Of a DNA stretch of 64,000 nucleotides, positions 33,948 through 45,554 are shown piece after piece (the first letter of the stretch is position 1; each line of letters starts with the position of its first letter). Under the pieces are notes generated by a model that was not told the origin of the DNA, ran no database searches, and was given only the letters and a program-made list of their open reading frames with translations. A program made the translations under genes and the position numbers. The stretch comes from Mesorhizobium muleiense (lineage in GTDB: Bacteria; Pseudomonadota; Alphaproteobacteria; Rhizobiales; Rhizobiaceae), in assembly GCF_900099905.1 (NCBI RefSeq), contig NZ_FNEE01000006.1, forward strand, positions 62,001 to 126,000, written 5' to 3'.

Positions 33948-35564
33948 ATGATCCTCACCCGCGCGATCGGCCTGACGCTGCTGCTCCTCCTGGGGATGCT
34001 GTCGCCGTCGAACGCTGCCGAAGCGGATCTGCGCGCCATCATCGCCAAATTTGCCACTGCCTCGAATTTCTCGGCCACCGAAGCTGTCGTGCGCGAGCTG
34101 GCGGCCACCGGTGATACTGCCGTCGAACGTCCGCTTGGCGCGCTTGCCGAGGGCGATCTTTACGTCCGCAAGGCCGATTCGCTGGTTTTCATCGGCAAGG
34201 CAGCTGGCGGCAGCGTTGAGCTGCTCGACCCGCTGAGCGGTGAAAAATCCGGTGACGCGGCCAAAAGCGAGATCACCAAGATCAAGGTCAACAACACGCT
34301 GCGCCGCGCCATCCGCGATGCGCTGGGCACGCTGACGCTCGGCGCAAAAGATCCGGCCGCGCGCATTGCCGCCGCCGACACCATGTTCAGGACGCCCGAT
34401 GCGACAAACATCGAGCCGCTCGATGCTGCAGTCGCCAGCGAGACCGTGGCGAGCGTCAAAGCGCTGCTCGAACAGGCCCGCGCCGCATCGGTTCTGGTGT
34501 CCGACAGGTCGGAGTCCGACAAGCTGGCGGCGGTCGCCCTGATCGGCGGGCGCGGCGACCGCAACGCGCTGTCCCTGCTCACAGCCGTCGAGGCCAATTC
34601 CGAAGGCGCGGTCAAGGACGCGGCGACGGCGGCGATCGCCAACATCAATTCGACGCTGGCGCTGTGGGATGCGGGCCAGAACATCTGGTACGGCATTTCG
34701 CTCGGATCGGTGCTGCTGCTGGCGGCGATCGGCCTCGCCATCACCTTTGGCGTCATGGGCGTCATCAACATGGCGCATGGCGAAATGGTGATGCTCGGCG
34801 CCTACACGACCTTTGTCGTGCAGGAGGTGATCCGAACCTCCTTTCCCGGCCTGTTCGACTGGTCGCTGGTTATCGCGCTGCCGCTCGCCTTCTCGGTCGC
34901 GGCGTTCGTCGGCCTCCTCATCGAGCGGGGCGTGATCCGTTTTCTCTACGGCCGGCCGCTGGAGACGCTGCTGGCGACATGGGGCGTCTCGCTGATCCTG
35001 CAGCAGGCCGTGCGCACCATCTTCGGGCCGACCAACCAGGAGGTCGGCAATCCGTCGTGGATGTCGGGTTCGTTCTATATCGGCCAGCTTGCGGTGACCT
35101 GGAACCGGCTCTGGATACTGGTATTCGCGCTCGGCGTGTTCGCGGTGCTGCTTTATGTGATGAAGCGCACCCCCTGGGGCCTGCAGATGCGCGCCGTCAC
35201 CGCCAATCGCCGCATGGCCGCTTCGATGGGCATCAGGACGCCGTGGGTCGACGCGCTGACCTTTGCCCTGGGATCCGGCATTGCCGGCATCGCCGGTGTC
35301 GCGCTCAGCCAGATCGACAATGTCTCGCCCAATCTCGGCCGCGGCTACATCATCGACAGCTTCATGGTCGTCGTCTTCGGCGGGGTCGGCAATCTCTGGG
35401 GGACGCTGGTCGGCGCCTTCTCGCTCGGCATCGTCAACAAGTTCCTCGAACCCTATGCCGGCGCGGTTCTCGGCAAGATCGTCGTGCTGGTCCTCATCAT
35501 CCTGTTCATCCAGAAACGCCCGCGCGGCCTGTTCGCGCTGAAGGGCAGGTCGGTGGAAGCATGA
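33948..35564 (+). CDS. urtB: Urea ABC transporter permease UrtB
   Basis: Inner-membrane permease of 538 residues. As in other UrtB proteins, a signal peptide and a periplasmic helical domain of about 230 residues (HEAT-like; SEKSGDAAKSEITKIKVNN region) precede the typical LivH-like permease with about 8-9 spans from residue 240 (GISLGSVLLLAAIGLAITFG). ATG 33948 is chosen because it begins a signal peptide; the open frame upstream is not coding. Its stop codon overlaps the urtC start (ATGA), so the two permeases are coupled. Confidence 0.94.
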   Translation: MILTRAIGLTLLLLLGMLSPSNAAEADLRAIIAKFATASNFSATEAVVRELAATGDTAVERPLGALAEGDLYVRKADSLVFIGKAAGGSVELLDPLSGEKSGDAAKSEITKIKVNNTLRRAIRDALGTLTLGAKDPAARIAAADTMFRTPDATNIEPLDAAVASETVASVKALLEQARAASVLVSDRSESDKLAAVALIGGRGDRNALSLLTAVEANSEGAVKDAATAAIANINSTLALWDAGQNIWYGISLGSVLLLAAIGLAITFGVMGVINMAHGEMVMLGAYTTFVVQEVIRTSFPGLFDWSLVIALPLAFSVAAFVGLLIERGVIRFLYGRPLETLLATWGVSLILQQAVRTIFGPTNQEVGNPSWMSGSFYIGQLAVTWNRLWILVFALGVFAVLLYVMKRTPWGLQMRAVTANRRMAASMGIRTPWVDALTFALGSGIAGIAGVALSQIDNVSPNLGRGYIIDSFMVVVFGGVGNLWGTLVGAFSLGIVNKFLEPYAGAVLGKIVVLVLIILFIQKRPRGLFALKGRSVEA

Positions 35565-36793
35565 TCACCGGACGCTTCTTCGCCGCCGGCGCCGACCGCC
35601 GCATCGCCATCACGATCTTCATCCTTCTGGCGGTCGCCATCATCGTGCCGCTGCTCAATCTTGCGGTATCGCCGACAAGTGCGTTCTACGTACCGTCCTA
35701 TGTCGTCGCGCTCACCGGCAAATACCTCTGCTACGCGCTGCTCGCCCTGGCGCTCGATCTCGTCTGGGGCTATTGCGGCATCCTTTCGCTCGGCCACGGC
35801 GCCTTCTTCGCGCTCGGCGGCTATGCGATGGGCATGTATCTGATGCGCCAGATCGGTTCGCGCGGCGTCTACGGCAATCCGCTGCTGCCGGACTTCATGG
35901 TGTTCCTGAATTATGGGGAATTGCCGTGGTTCTGGTACGGTTTCGACCAATTCTGGTTTGCCGCGATCATGGTTCTTGCGGTGCCTGGCCTGCTCGCCTT
36001 CGTCTTCGGCTGGTTTGCCTTCCGCAGCCGCGTCACCGGCGTCTATCTGTCGATCATCACCCAGGCGATGACCTATGCGCTGCTGCTTGCGTTTTTCCGC
36101 AACGACATGGGTTTCGGCGGCAACAACGGCCTGACCGATTTCAAGGATATTCTCGGCTACAACGTGCAGGCCGATGCGACACGCTCGGCATTGTTCGCGG
36201 CCAGCGCCGTCACCCTGGCGCTCGCCGTGTTCGTCACCTGGGCGATCGTCGGTTCCAAATACGGCAAGCTGCTGATGGCGGTGCGCGACGCCGAGAGCCG
36301 CACGCGCTTTCTCGGCTGGCGGGCGGAAAACGTCAAACTGTTCGCCTTCACCGTGTCGGCTGTCATGGCCGGCATTGCCGGCGCGCTCTACGTGCCGCAG
36401 GTCGGCATCATCAATCCGGGCGAGTTCGAGCCGTCCAATTCGATCGAGGTCGTGGTATGGGCGGCCGTCGGCGGGCGCGGCACCATCGTCGGGCCGATCA
36501 TCGGCGCGCTCGTGGTCAATGCCGGAAAATCCTGGTTCACCGGCGTGCTGCCGGCGTTCTGGCTGTTTGCGCTGGGCGGGCTGTTCGTCGCCGTCACGCT
36601 GTTCCTGCCCAAGGGCATTGTCGGCATGTGGGATTCCTGGCGCGGCAATGCCAGGGCGCTGCGCGCAGCCTCGATCGCCGAGGAGGACGGCACCGATCCT
36701 GACGTCGCGCCACCGCCGAAGATCGTTCGCTCGGCTGCGAGAACGCCGGGCGACTGGTCCGCATCCGGCCCCGAACCGCAGCCGGCGGAGTGA
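35561..36793 (+). CDS. urtC: Urea ABC transporter permease UrtC
   Basis: Second permease of the transporter, LivM-like, 410 residues with about 9-10 membrane spans (first at about 17-38) and the EAA-like cytoplasmic loop. Marks are ALDLVWGYCGILSLGHGAFF (family signature), RSRVTGVYLSIITQAMTYAL and FLGWRAENVKLFAF. Starts within the urtB stop; the ATPase gene urtD follows three bases after its stop. The C-terminal tail is longer than average and Ala/Pro-rich. Confidence 0.94.
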   Translation: MITGRFFAAGADRRIAITIFILLAVAIIVPLLNLAVSPTSAFYVPSYVVALTGKYLCYALLALALDLVWGYCGILSLGHGAFFALGGYAMGMYLMRQIGSRGVYGNPLLPDFMVFLNYGELPWFWYGFDQFWFAAIMVLAVPGLLAFVFGWFAFRSRVTGVYLSIITQAMTYALLLAFFRNDMGFGGNNGLTDFKDILGYNVQADATRSALFAASAVTLALAVFVTWAIVGSKYGKLLMAVRDAESRTRFLGWRAENVKLFAFTVSAVMAGIAGALYVPQVGIINPGEFEPSNSIEVVVWAAVGGRGTIVGPIIGALVVNAGKSWFTGVLPAFWLFALGGLFVAVTLFLPKGIVGMWDSWRGNARALRAASIAEEDGTDPDVAPPPKIVRSAARTPGDWSASGPEPQPAE

Positions 36794-36796
36794 GCG

Positions 36797-37543
<747 letters not shown>

Positions 37544-37613
37544 TCATGGTCTGGCGCGTTCCGTTCCATCATTTCGATCTTTCGTTCTTCAGGCGCTGGA
37601 GAAGGCGCTGACC

Positions 37614-38309
37614 ATGCTCGAAGTCTCCAACGCCACGCTGCACTACGGCGCCGCCCAGGCGCTGCGTGGCGTCTCGCTGAAGGCCGGCGCCGGCAAGATC
37701 ACCTGCGTGCTCGGCCGCAACGGCGTCGGCAAAACCAGTTTGATGAGATCGATCGTCGGCCACCACCGGCTGACGAGCGGAAGCGTTGCCTTCGAGGGGA
37801 AGGCGCTCGACCGGAGCGCGGCGTATGATCGCGCCCGGTCGGGCATCGCATTCGTGCCGCAGGGCAGGGAGATCTTCCCGCTGCTCACCGTGCGGGAAAA
37901 CCTCGAATCGGGCTTTGCGCCATTGAAGCGCGCCGACCGCAACATTCCCGGCCACGTCTTCGAATTGTTCCCGGTGCTGAAGCAGATGCTCGGCCGCAGG
38001 GGCGGCGACCTTTCCGGTGGCCAGCAGCAGCAGCTTGCCATTGGCAGGGCACTGGTGATGCGGCCGAAACTGCTGGTGCTCGACGAGCCGACCGAGGGCA
38101 TCCAGCCGTCGATCATCAAGGATATCGGCCGCGCCATCCGCTATCTGCGCGACCAGGCCGATATCGCCGTGCTGCTGGTCGAACAGTATCTCGATTTCTG
38201 CCGGGAACTGGCCGACGAAGTCAACATCATGGACCGCGGCCTGATCGTCCACACCGGCCCGGCCGAGGATCTCGACCGGGCGGATGTGAGGAAGTTTCTT
38301 ACGGTGTAG
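37614..38309 (+). CDS. urtE: Urea ABC transporter ATP-binding protein UrtE
   Basis: Second ATPase (LivF-like) of 231 residues. It has Walker A LGRNGVGKTSLMRSIVGHH, the signature DLSGGQQQQLAIGRALVM and Walker B LLVLDEPTEGIQPSIIKDI; the GIQPSIIKDI extension is typical of UrtE. The frame is open through the 70-base gap after urtD, but ATG 37614 (MLEVSNATLHYG) matches the family. No urease genes follow; a strong hairpin closes the operon. Confidence 0.94.
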   Translation: MLEVSNATLHYGAAQALRGVSLKAGAGKITCVLGRNGVGKTSLMRSIVGHHRLTSGSVAFEGKALDRSAAYDRARSGIAFVPQGREIFPLLTVRENLESGFAPLKRADRNIPGHVFELFPVLKQMLGRRGGDLSGGQQQQLAIGRALVMRPKLLVLDEPTEGIQPSIIKDIGRAIRYLRDQADIAVLLVEQYLDFCRELADEVNIMDRGLIVHTGPAEDLDRADVRKFLTV

Positions 38310-38320
38310 GGTTCATCCCG

Positions 38321-38367
38321 TCGGTCGAGTAGAGGCGATTGGGCGACCATCGCCACTACTCGACCGA
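38321..38367 (+). terminator. Long hairpin after the urt operon
   Basis: Two 19-base arms (TCGGTCGAGTAGAGGCGAT at 38321-38339; its complement at 38349-38367) pair with one mismatch and a 9-base loop. It starts 12 bases after the urtE stop. No T run follows, so it may also protect the 3' end. Confidence 0.6.
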
Positions 38368-38598
38368 AGTCGCGAATGCCCGCCCAGTCTATCCTGAACG
38401 CCTTTGTTCCTGAACGCCTCTGGCGCGCTGAAGATTGCATGCTAGGCTTTACTTGGCCTTGTTGAGTCGGCCGCTTTCCGTATCAGTCACGTCGACAGAT
38501 CAGGCGCAGGCTCAGCCGGCACGTTCCGTGCAAGCAGCCTCCTCCTGCGATCTGATCGTTGTTCAAACGCATTTGGGGCACTTGGGCCAGGGCAGCCG

Positions 38599-38775
38599 AT
38601 GGAACGTTACGTCGAGGACCACCAGAAACGACGGCTTACCGAGCACGTCGACATCATGACCGCCATCGATATTCTGAAATCGCAAGGATACGACCACGAC
38701 GAACTGATCGCGGAGCTCACCAAGGTGTTCTTCGTCGATCTCGATGCCTACAACGAAGTCGTGGTTGCGGCATGA
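38599..38775 (+). CDS. Small conserved-looking protein, 58 residues
   Basis: An open frame of 58 codons, ATG to TGA, with typical GC-rich third-position use: MERYVEDHQKRRLTEHVDIM, then residues with a clear amphipathic pattern (ILKSQGYDHDELIAELTKVF) and an acidic end (DLDAYNEVVVAA). Pattern and composition suggest a small two-helix protein. It is distinct from the other reading frames in this gap and convergent with DUF72. The ribosome site is weak (CCAGGGCAGCCG). No family is assigned. Confidence 0.55.
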   Translation: MERYVEDHQKRRLTEHVDIMTAIDILKSQGYDHDELIAELTKVFFVDLDAYNEVVVAA

Positions 38776-38806
38776 CCGAAGGGGTGGACGCGATGTGCCG
38801 CCAACG

Positions 38807-39613
38807 TCAGCCTGTGACGCGCTTCATCAGCGCCATGGCGCCGAACGGCGCGCGGGCCTTGCCTTCGGTGATGAAGTAGACGAACACATCACGCGGTTTG
38901 AGCGGCGCTTCGGTTGAGGGATCGGCACGCGGCAGGTCGGCCGGCGCCTTGCCCTGCGCCCAGGTCTTTGCCCGCGCCGCCCATTCGTCGAGCGTCTTTG
39001 GCGTGTAGCAGTCGGGATTGTCGTCGCTGCCGATCTGCAGCCGGACATAAATGAAATCGCCGGTGACGTCGGCGATCGCTGGATATTTGGCGTGGTCGGC
39101 GTAGACGATCGCCACCTTGTATTGGCGCGCCAGGGCAGCGAATTCCGACACGACGAAACTGTCGTTGCGCACCTCGACCGCATGGCGCAGCGCAACGCCG
39201 TCCTGCTTTTCAGGCAACAGCTTGAGGAAAGCCTCGAAATCGTCCGGGTCGAATTTTTTGGTTGGCGCGAACTGCCACAGGATCGGCCCGAGCTTGTCGC
39301 CGAGCGCGGCGACGCCCGATCCCAGGAAACGCGTCATCGACTCGCCGGCTTCACCGAGGACGCGGCGGTTGGTGACGAAACGGTTGCCCTTCAGCGAATA
39401 GACAAAACCGTCCGGCGCTTCGTTTGCCCATTTGACGAAGGTCGGCTCCTTGAAACTCGAATAATAGGTGCCGTTGACCTCGATGCTTGGCACCTGCCGG
39501 GTTGCATAGTGCAGTTGCTTCGCCTTGGACAACTTGTCCGGGTAGAAAGACTTGTCCCAGGGCTCGAAGGTCCAGCCGCCCATGCCGGCGCGGATTTTTC
39601 CAGATTGAGTCAC
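38807..39613 (-). CDS. DUF72 domain-containing protein (TIM-barrel family)
   Basis: Cytoplasmic protein of 268 residues. It has GMGGWTFEPWDKSFYP near the N-terminus, VNGTYYSSFKEPTFVKWANE, FVYSLKGNRFVTNRRVLG and WQFAPTKKFD, all of which are marks of DUF72 (YecE-like, TIM-barrel fold, substrate unknown). The family fold suggests a sugar- or metal-dependent enzyme, but no catalytic role is proven. Stands alone between the small ORF and uvrA. Confidence 0.9.
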   Translation of the reverse strand: MTQSGKIRAGMGGWTFEPWDKSFYPDKLSKAKQLHYATRQVPSIEVNGTYYSSFKEPTFVKWANEAPDGFVYSLKGNRFVTNRRVLGEAGESMTRFLGSGVAALGDKLGPILWQFAPTKKFDPDDFEAFLKLLPEKQDGVALRHAVEVRNDSFVVSEFAALARQYKVAIVYADHAKYPAIADVTGDFIYVRLQIGSDDNPDCYTPKTLDEWAARAKTWAQGKAPADLPRADPSTEAPLKPRDVFVYFITEGKARAPFGAMALMKRVTG

Positions 39614-39814
39614 TTTCGTCCTCCCGGGTTGAAATGGATCAGGCCGTAGCGAGCGTCTCGACAGCTTTAGTCATGTCGACAAGCGTCAGCCGGTGCGGAT
39701 TGGGCGTAGGGCGCAAAGACGGCTTGCGTCAGCCGGGCGACAGCATCAGGATCACCGGCAAGCGCTCTTCTGATCTTCATTTGAAGGTTCTTCCAGACGC
39801 CAGCCAGTCTTCAC

Positions 39815-42736
<2,922 letters not shown>

Positions 42737-42880
42737 CGCCGGTCGCCGCCTCAGATCTGGAATCTCGTGGGATGGCGGGTTGTCCCGGCCATCTCCCATG
42801 TAGGTAATTTCGCTCACCATTTCGAGAGAACTCTCGACCAAAGCCTTTAACCGTCTTTCGCGCGGGCGAGCAAGCGGAAA

Positions 42881-42895
42881 GAACAAAGGCCGAAC
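42881..42895 (-). promoter_or_regulatory. LexA (SOS) box upstream of uvrA
   Basis: GAAC (42881-42884), seven bases, GAAC (42892-42895); on the minus strand GTTC-N7-GTTC, the alphaproteobacterial LexA site. It lies 145-160 bases before the chosen uvrA start, so a longer leader or an earlier start is implied. Confidence 0.75.
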
Positions 42896-43035
42896 ACGCT
42901 CCTGACAAATGCGCTCATCAAACCAGCTTCGCGCACCACCGCATTAAAGTTCCACGCGTTAGCAAACGTGCGAACCCCAAACGGGTGGACAGCTTGCGAC
43001 CAATGCGGAACCCGGCGCACCTTTCGAGAACGAAG

Positions 43036-43212
43036 TCACACTGCAACAAAAGAAATCGTACCCAATAATACAATCGCTGCTGCCGCAGCGAACCAATACG
43101 ACGAGCGCACAATGTTGCGATTGTTTTTCTTCCCGTCGCCTCTCACAAGCAAGACCAAGCCGACCGAGCAAAAGATAAATCCCACAAGGGCCGACAGAAT
43201 AAAAAGATACAT
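43036..43212 (-). CDS. Small two-span membrane protein, 58 residues
   Basis: A 58-codon frame starting at 43212 with a GGAG site eight bases before the ATG. Two hydrophobic segments (MYLFILSALVGFIFCSVGLV and WFAAAAAIVLLGTISFVAV) are joined by a basic loop (RGDGKKNNRNIVRSS), giving a plausible hairpin membrane protein. Longer in-frame upstream extension to 43404 lacks a signal or clear domain. The region is gene-poor and lower in GC than its neighbours. No family recognised; could be spurious. Confidence 0.42.
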   Translation of the reverse strand: MYLFILSALVGFIFCSVGLVLLVRGDGKKNNRNIVRSSYWFAAAAAIVLLGTISFVAV

Positions 43213-43759
43213 GCCGGTCTCCAACTCCAAGTCGCATTCTAGCGAATGGAGACTTCTGTCGATAGTCACCTCGGCGCAAGGCGCAGCGCTCTGATCCATG
43301 GCCGACGCCGCGCTGCTCAAAACGGATGCAAATTTCGGATTCGCCACACAAGCGATCACGTTTTTGGTAAATCGGCTATCCACCTGTTGACGTCTTAACC
43401 TCAAGGAGTCAGACTCCAGGCGTCACCGAAGCCGACTATCTTTCGATGGCCTCGCCGCCCTAAGGCGGCCTGCACGAGTTGCAGGCTTTTGCGATATGCG
43501 CTTCGGACGACACCAGTCGCAATGGACAGAAAAGGAGAGCAGAGGAATGACTCCACCGGACAGTCCCTTGAGGCTCCACGTGTCGCTGGAGCCGCGGCAG
43601 GCATAAGTGCCAGGGCCAGGCGTTTGCGCCGCCCGACAAACCGTGACCTGCCGATCCCATTAAAATCAGAGACTACTAGTCGGATCGTCGGCTGAACGCC
43701 GCGAAGCATCCGAGATCAAAGAGCCGGCAGTTCGCTCCCGGCCATTGGATTTCAGATCC
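43213..43759. other. Gene-poor stretch, no convincing gene
   Basis: About 550 bases without a supported gene. A partial copy of the nested-palindrome element is present near 43324-43350 (AAATTTCGGATTCGCCACAC). The short open frames in it are unlike proteins and lack consistent codon bias. A 20-codon frame at 43549 has a good AGGAGAGCAGAGGA site but no evident homology and is not listed as a gene. Confidence 0.4.
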
Positions 43760-43799
43760 AAAAAAGCCCCGACCGTTTTGCGGAAGCAGCGGCGGGGCT
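43760..43799 (-). terminator. Rho-independent terminator on the minus strand
   Basis: AGCCCCG (43765-43771) and CGGGGCT (43793-43799) form the stem; on the minus strand the hairpin is followed by TTTTTT (43765-43760 complement). It is placed to end the clpP transcript about 190 bases after its stop. Confidence 0.72.
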
Positions 43800-43831
43800 A
43801 TTTGTTTCTATGGTGCAAGCACGCGGTCTTG

Positions 43832-43938
43832 CCTTCTCCCCTTGTTGTGGGAGAAGGTGGATTGGCGCGTAGCGCCAAGACGGTTGAGGGGTGACCAAGC
43901 TTCGCTCGGCCACCTTCTCCCACAACAAGGGGAGAAGG
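43832..43938. repeat. 107-bp element with perfect 29-bp terminal inverted repeats
   Basis: The arm 43832-43860 (CCTTCTCCCCTTGTTGTGGG then AGAAGGTGG) is exactly complementary to 43910-43938; 49 bases lie between. It is located between the clpP stop and its terminator. This is the fold of the widespread rhizobial palindromes. Confidence 0.85.
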
Positions 43939-43985
43939 GGGGCCAAGCTCGAATGTCGGCGACTGGCGCTCATGGCGTTCGGCTT

Positions 43986-44591
43986 TCAAGCCGCCTGTTT
44001 GCGCGTATCAAAAACATGATCGACAAGGCCCCAGGCCTTTGCCTCCGCGGCGGTCATGAAATGGTCGCGGTCGAGCGTGCGTTCGACCTCTTCGAACGTG
44101 CGACCGCAGTGGCGCGCGTAAAGCTCGGTCATGCGCCGCTTGGTCCTGAGGATGCCTTCGGCGTGGCGCTGGATGTCGGAGGCCTGGCCCTGGAAACCGC
44201 CTGACGGCTGGTGCAGCAGGATGCTGGTGTTGGGCAGCGCGATGCGTCGCCCCGGGGTGCCGGCCATCAGCAGGAAGGAGGCCATCGACGCAGCAAAGCC
44301 CATGCAGACGGTCGATACGGGGCAAGAAACGTACTGCATCGTGTCGTAGATAGCGAAGCCGCTGGTCACCACACCGCCCGGCGAGTTGATGTAGAGGGAA
44401 ATTTCCTTGTCTGGATTGTCGGATTCCAGCGACAGGAGCTGGGCACAGACCAACGCCGACACATTGTCGTCGATCGGACCGTTGATGAAGATGATGCGCT
44501 CGCGCAGCAGCCGCGAGAAAATGTCGAAGGCGCGTTCGCCGCGGCTCGACTGCTCGATCACCATCGGCACCAGATTGGCAAAACCGCTCAT
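43986..44591 (-). CDS. clpP: ATP-dependent Clp protease proteolytic subunit
   Basis: Serine protease subunit of 201 residues. The triad is complete: Ser102 in [10 protein letters not shown], His127 in [16 protein letters not shown] and Asp176 in [19 protein letters not shown]. Sequence details differ from the housekeeping clpP (GFAASMAS in place of GQAASMGA), which points to a second paralog; rhizobia often carry several. It begins 22 bases after the AHSA1 gene's stop and so sits in one operon with AHSA1 and arsR. No ClpA/X partner is near. Confidence 0.9.
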   Translation of the reverse strand: MSGFANLVPMVIEQSSRGERAFDIFSRLLRERIIFINGPIDDNVSALVCAQLLSLESDNPDKEISLYINSPGGVVTSGFAIYDTMQYVSCPVSTVCMGFAASMASFLLMAGTPGRRIALPNTSILLHQPSGGFQGQASDIQRHAEGILRTKRRMTELYARHCGRTFEEVERTLDRDHFMTAAEAKAWGLVDHVFDTRKQAA

Positions 44592-44612
44592 CGCTTTTCT
44601 CCGTTGTGCTGC

Positions 44613-45107
44613 TCAGGCCGCGCGCAGGACGAGGCGATGCGTGTTTGCGGCTATGGTCTGTCTGGGGTTTTGTGCGTTGAGCGAAAGCCGGCAACCGGCG
44701 CCGGCAACCGCAGGCGTCGCTACTCGCGCAAATCCGTCGTGGACGATGCGCAGATGCGTGCCGCCCGACACAGTGCGGTCAAGCGTGAAGGTGACGATGC
44801 TGTCCATTGGGCTGTCCAGCGGGCTGGTGAGCGGATTCGCTGTATTGCCAGGCGCCGGCCGCTCCCGCCAGGAGTAGCGCAGCAGGCGTTCGGGCTCGGC
44901 GTCGAGGATTTCGCACTCGATCGGTGCATCCGCCTTGGCAAAGGCAAAGCGGCTGCCGATCTCGGGCTTGATGTCGTTCGGCATCATCCAGGCCGCGAGC
45001 AGGTCCGGCACCGTCAGCGCCCGCCACACTTTTTCCGGCGGGTCTGGGAGCTCGCACTCGAACTCGATCGAGTCTGCCGCCATGTTTGAATGCTGTTTTG
45101 CCGTCAT
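44613..45107 (-). CDS. SRPBCC/AHSA1 domain protein
   Basis: 164-residue START-like (Activator of Hsp90 ATPase 1 type) protein. IEFECELPDPPEKVWRALTV, then LAAWMMPNDIKPEIGSRFAF and the DAEPERLLRYSWRE strand are family marks. Its ATG overlaps the stop of the ArsR gene by four bases, the usual ArsR-AHSA1 pairing in which the ArsR protein controls both. Ligand unknown. Confidence 0.88.
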   Translation of the reverse strand: MTAKQHSNMAADSIEFECELPDPPEKVWRALTVPDLLAAWMMPNDIKPEIGSRFAFAKADAPIECEILDAEPERLLRYSWRERPAPGNTANPLTSPLDSPMDSIVTFTLDRTVSGGTHLRIVHDGFARVATPAVAGAGCRLSLNAQNPRQTIAANTHRLVLRAA

Positions 45108-45421
45108 TGGTCCATATCCTTCAAAACCGCCTTGAGCCGTTCGATACGCTCGGGCCAGAACGCACGGTAACGCTCGATCCAGCCGAGCAGAGGCTCAAGC
45201 CCTTGCGGATCGGCGCGATAATAGGAGTTGCGGCCGGCTCGCCGCTCGGTCACCAGGCCGGCGCCGCGCAGCACTGCGAGATGCTGCGACACGGCCGGTT
45301 GCGACACGCTCGTGCCGCTGCGCAGCTCCGACACCGTCATCTCGCCGGCGGCGAGCCGTTCGTAGACGGCGCGGCGCGTCGGGTCGGCAAGCGCTCGAAA
45401 TTGCTGACATTCCTTGACAAT
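45104..45421 (-). CDS. ArsR family transcriptional regulator, non-standard start
   Basis: Winged-helix repressor of about 105 residues. QFRALADPTRRAVYERLAAG, then MTVSELRSGTSVSQPAVSQH (recognition helix) and AGLVTERRAGRNSYY (wing) are clear ArsR marks. The first helix lies upstream of the only in-frame ATG (45340), yet there is no ATG, GTG or TTG between that helix and the preceding stop (TAA, about 45434). The listed start is ATT at 45421; ATC at 45427 is an alternative. Either a rare start codon is used, a mutation has removed the true start, or a sequence error is present. Confidence 0.65.
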   Translation of the reverse strand: MVKECQQFRALADPTRRAVYERLAAGEMTVSELRSGTSVSQPAVSQHLAVLRGAGLVTERRAGRNSYYRADPQGLEPLLGWIERYRAFWPERIERLKAVLKDMDQ

Positions 45422-45438
45422 AGGGATCGATGGTTATA

Positions 45439-45453
45439 GAACGAAAAGAGAAC
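45439..45453 (+). promoter_or_regulatory. LexA (SOS) box upstream of ssb
   Basis: GAAC (45439-45442), GAAAAGA, GAAC (45450-45453): the alphaproteobacterial GAAC-N7-GAAC site, 102 bases before ssb. On the other strand it lies next to TATAAC (45438-45433), a possible -10 for the ArsR gene. Confidence 0.75.
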
Positions 45454-45554
45454 AAAAACCTTGTGGGAAAAGCCAGCCACGGCAGGCGGGGATTGTCCGC
45501 AGTCTATAAGGTGAGAGCGAGAAAATTTGTTTCGGATGAGCGCGGAGAAGTATC

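Noticed and set aside
42959..43404. Longer forms of the small membrane ORF (122-130 residues)
   Set aside because: The added N-terminal part has no signal or domain and includes the palindrome fragment; the 58-residue form has the ribosome site.
43460..43709. Short open frames in the gene-poor stretch (66-102 residues)
   Set aside because: Composition unlike proteins, overlapping in several frames, no homology evident.
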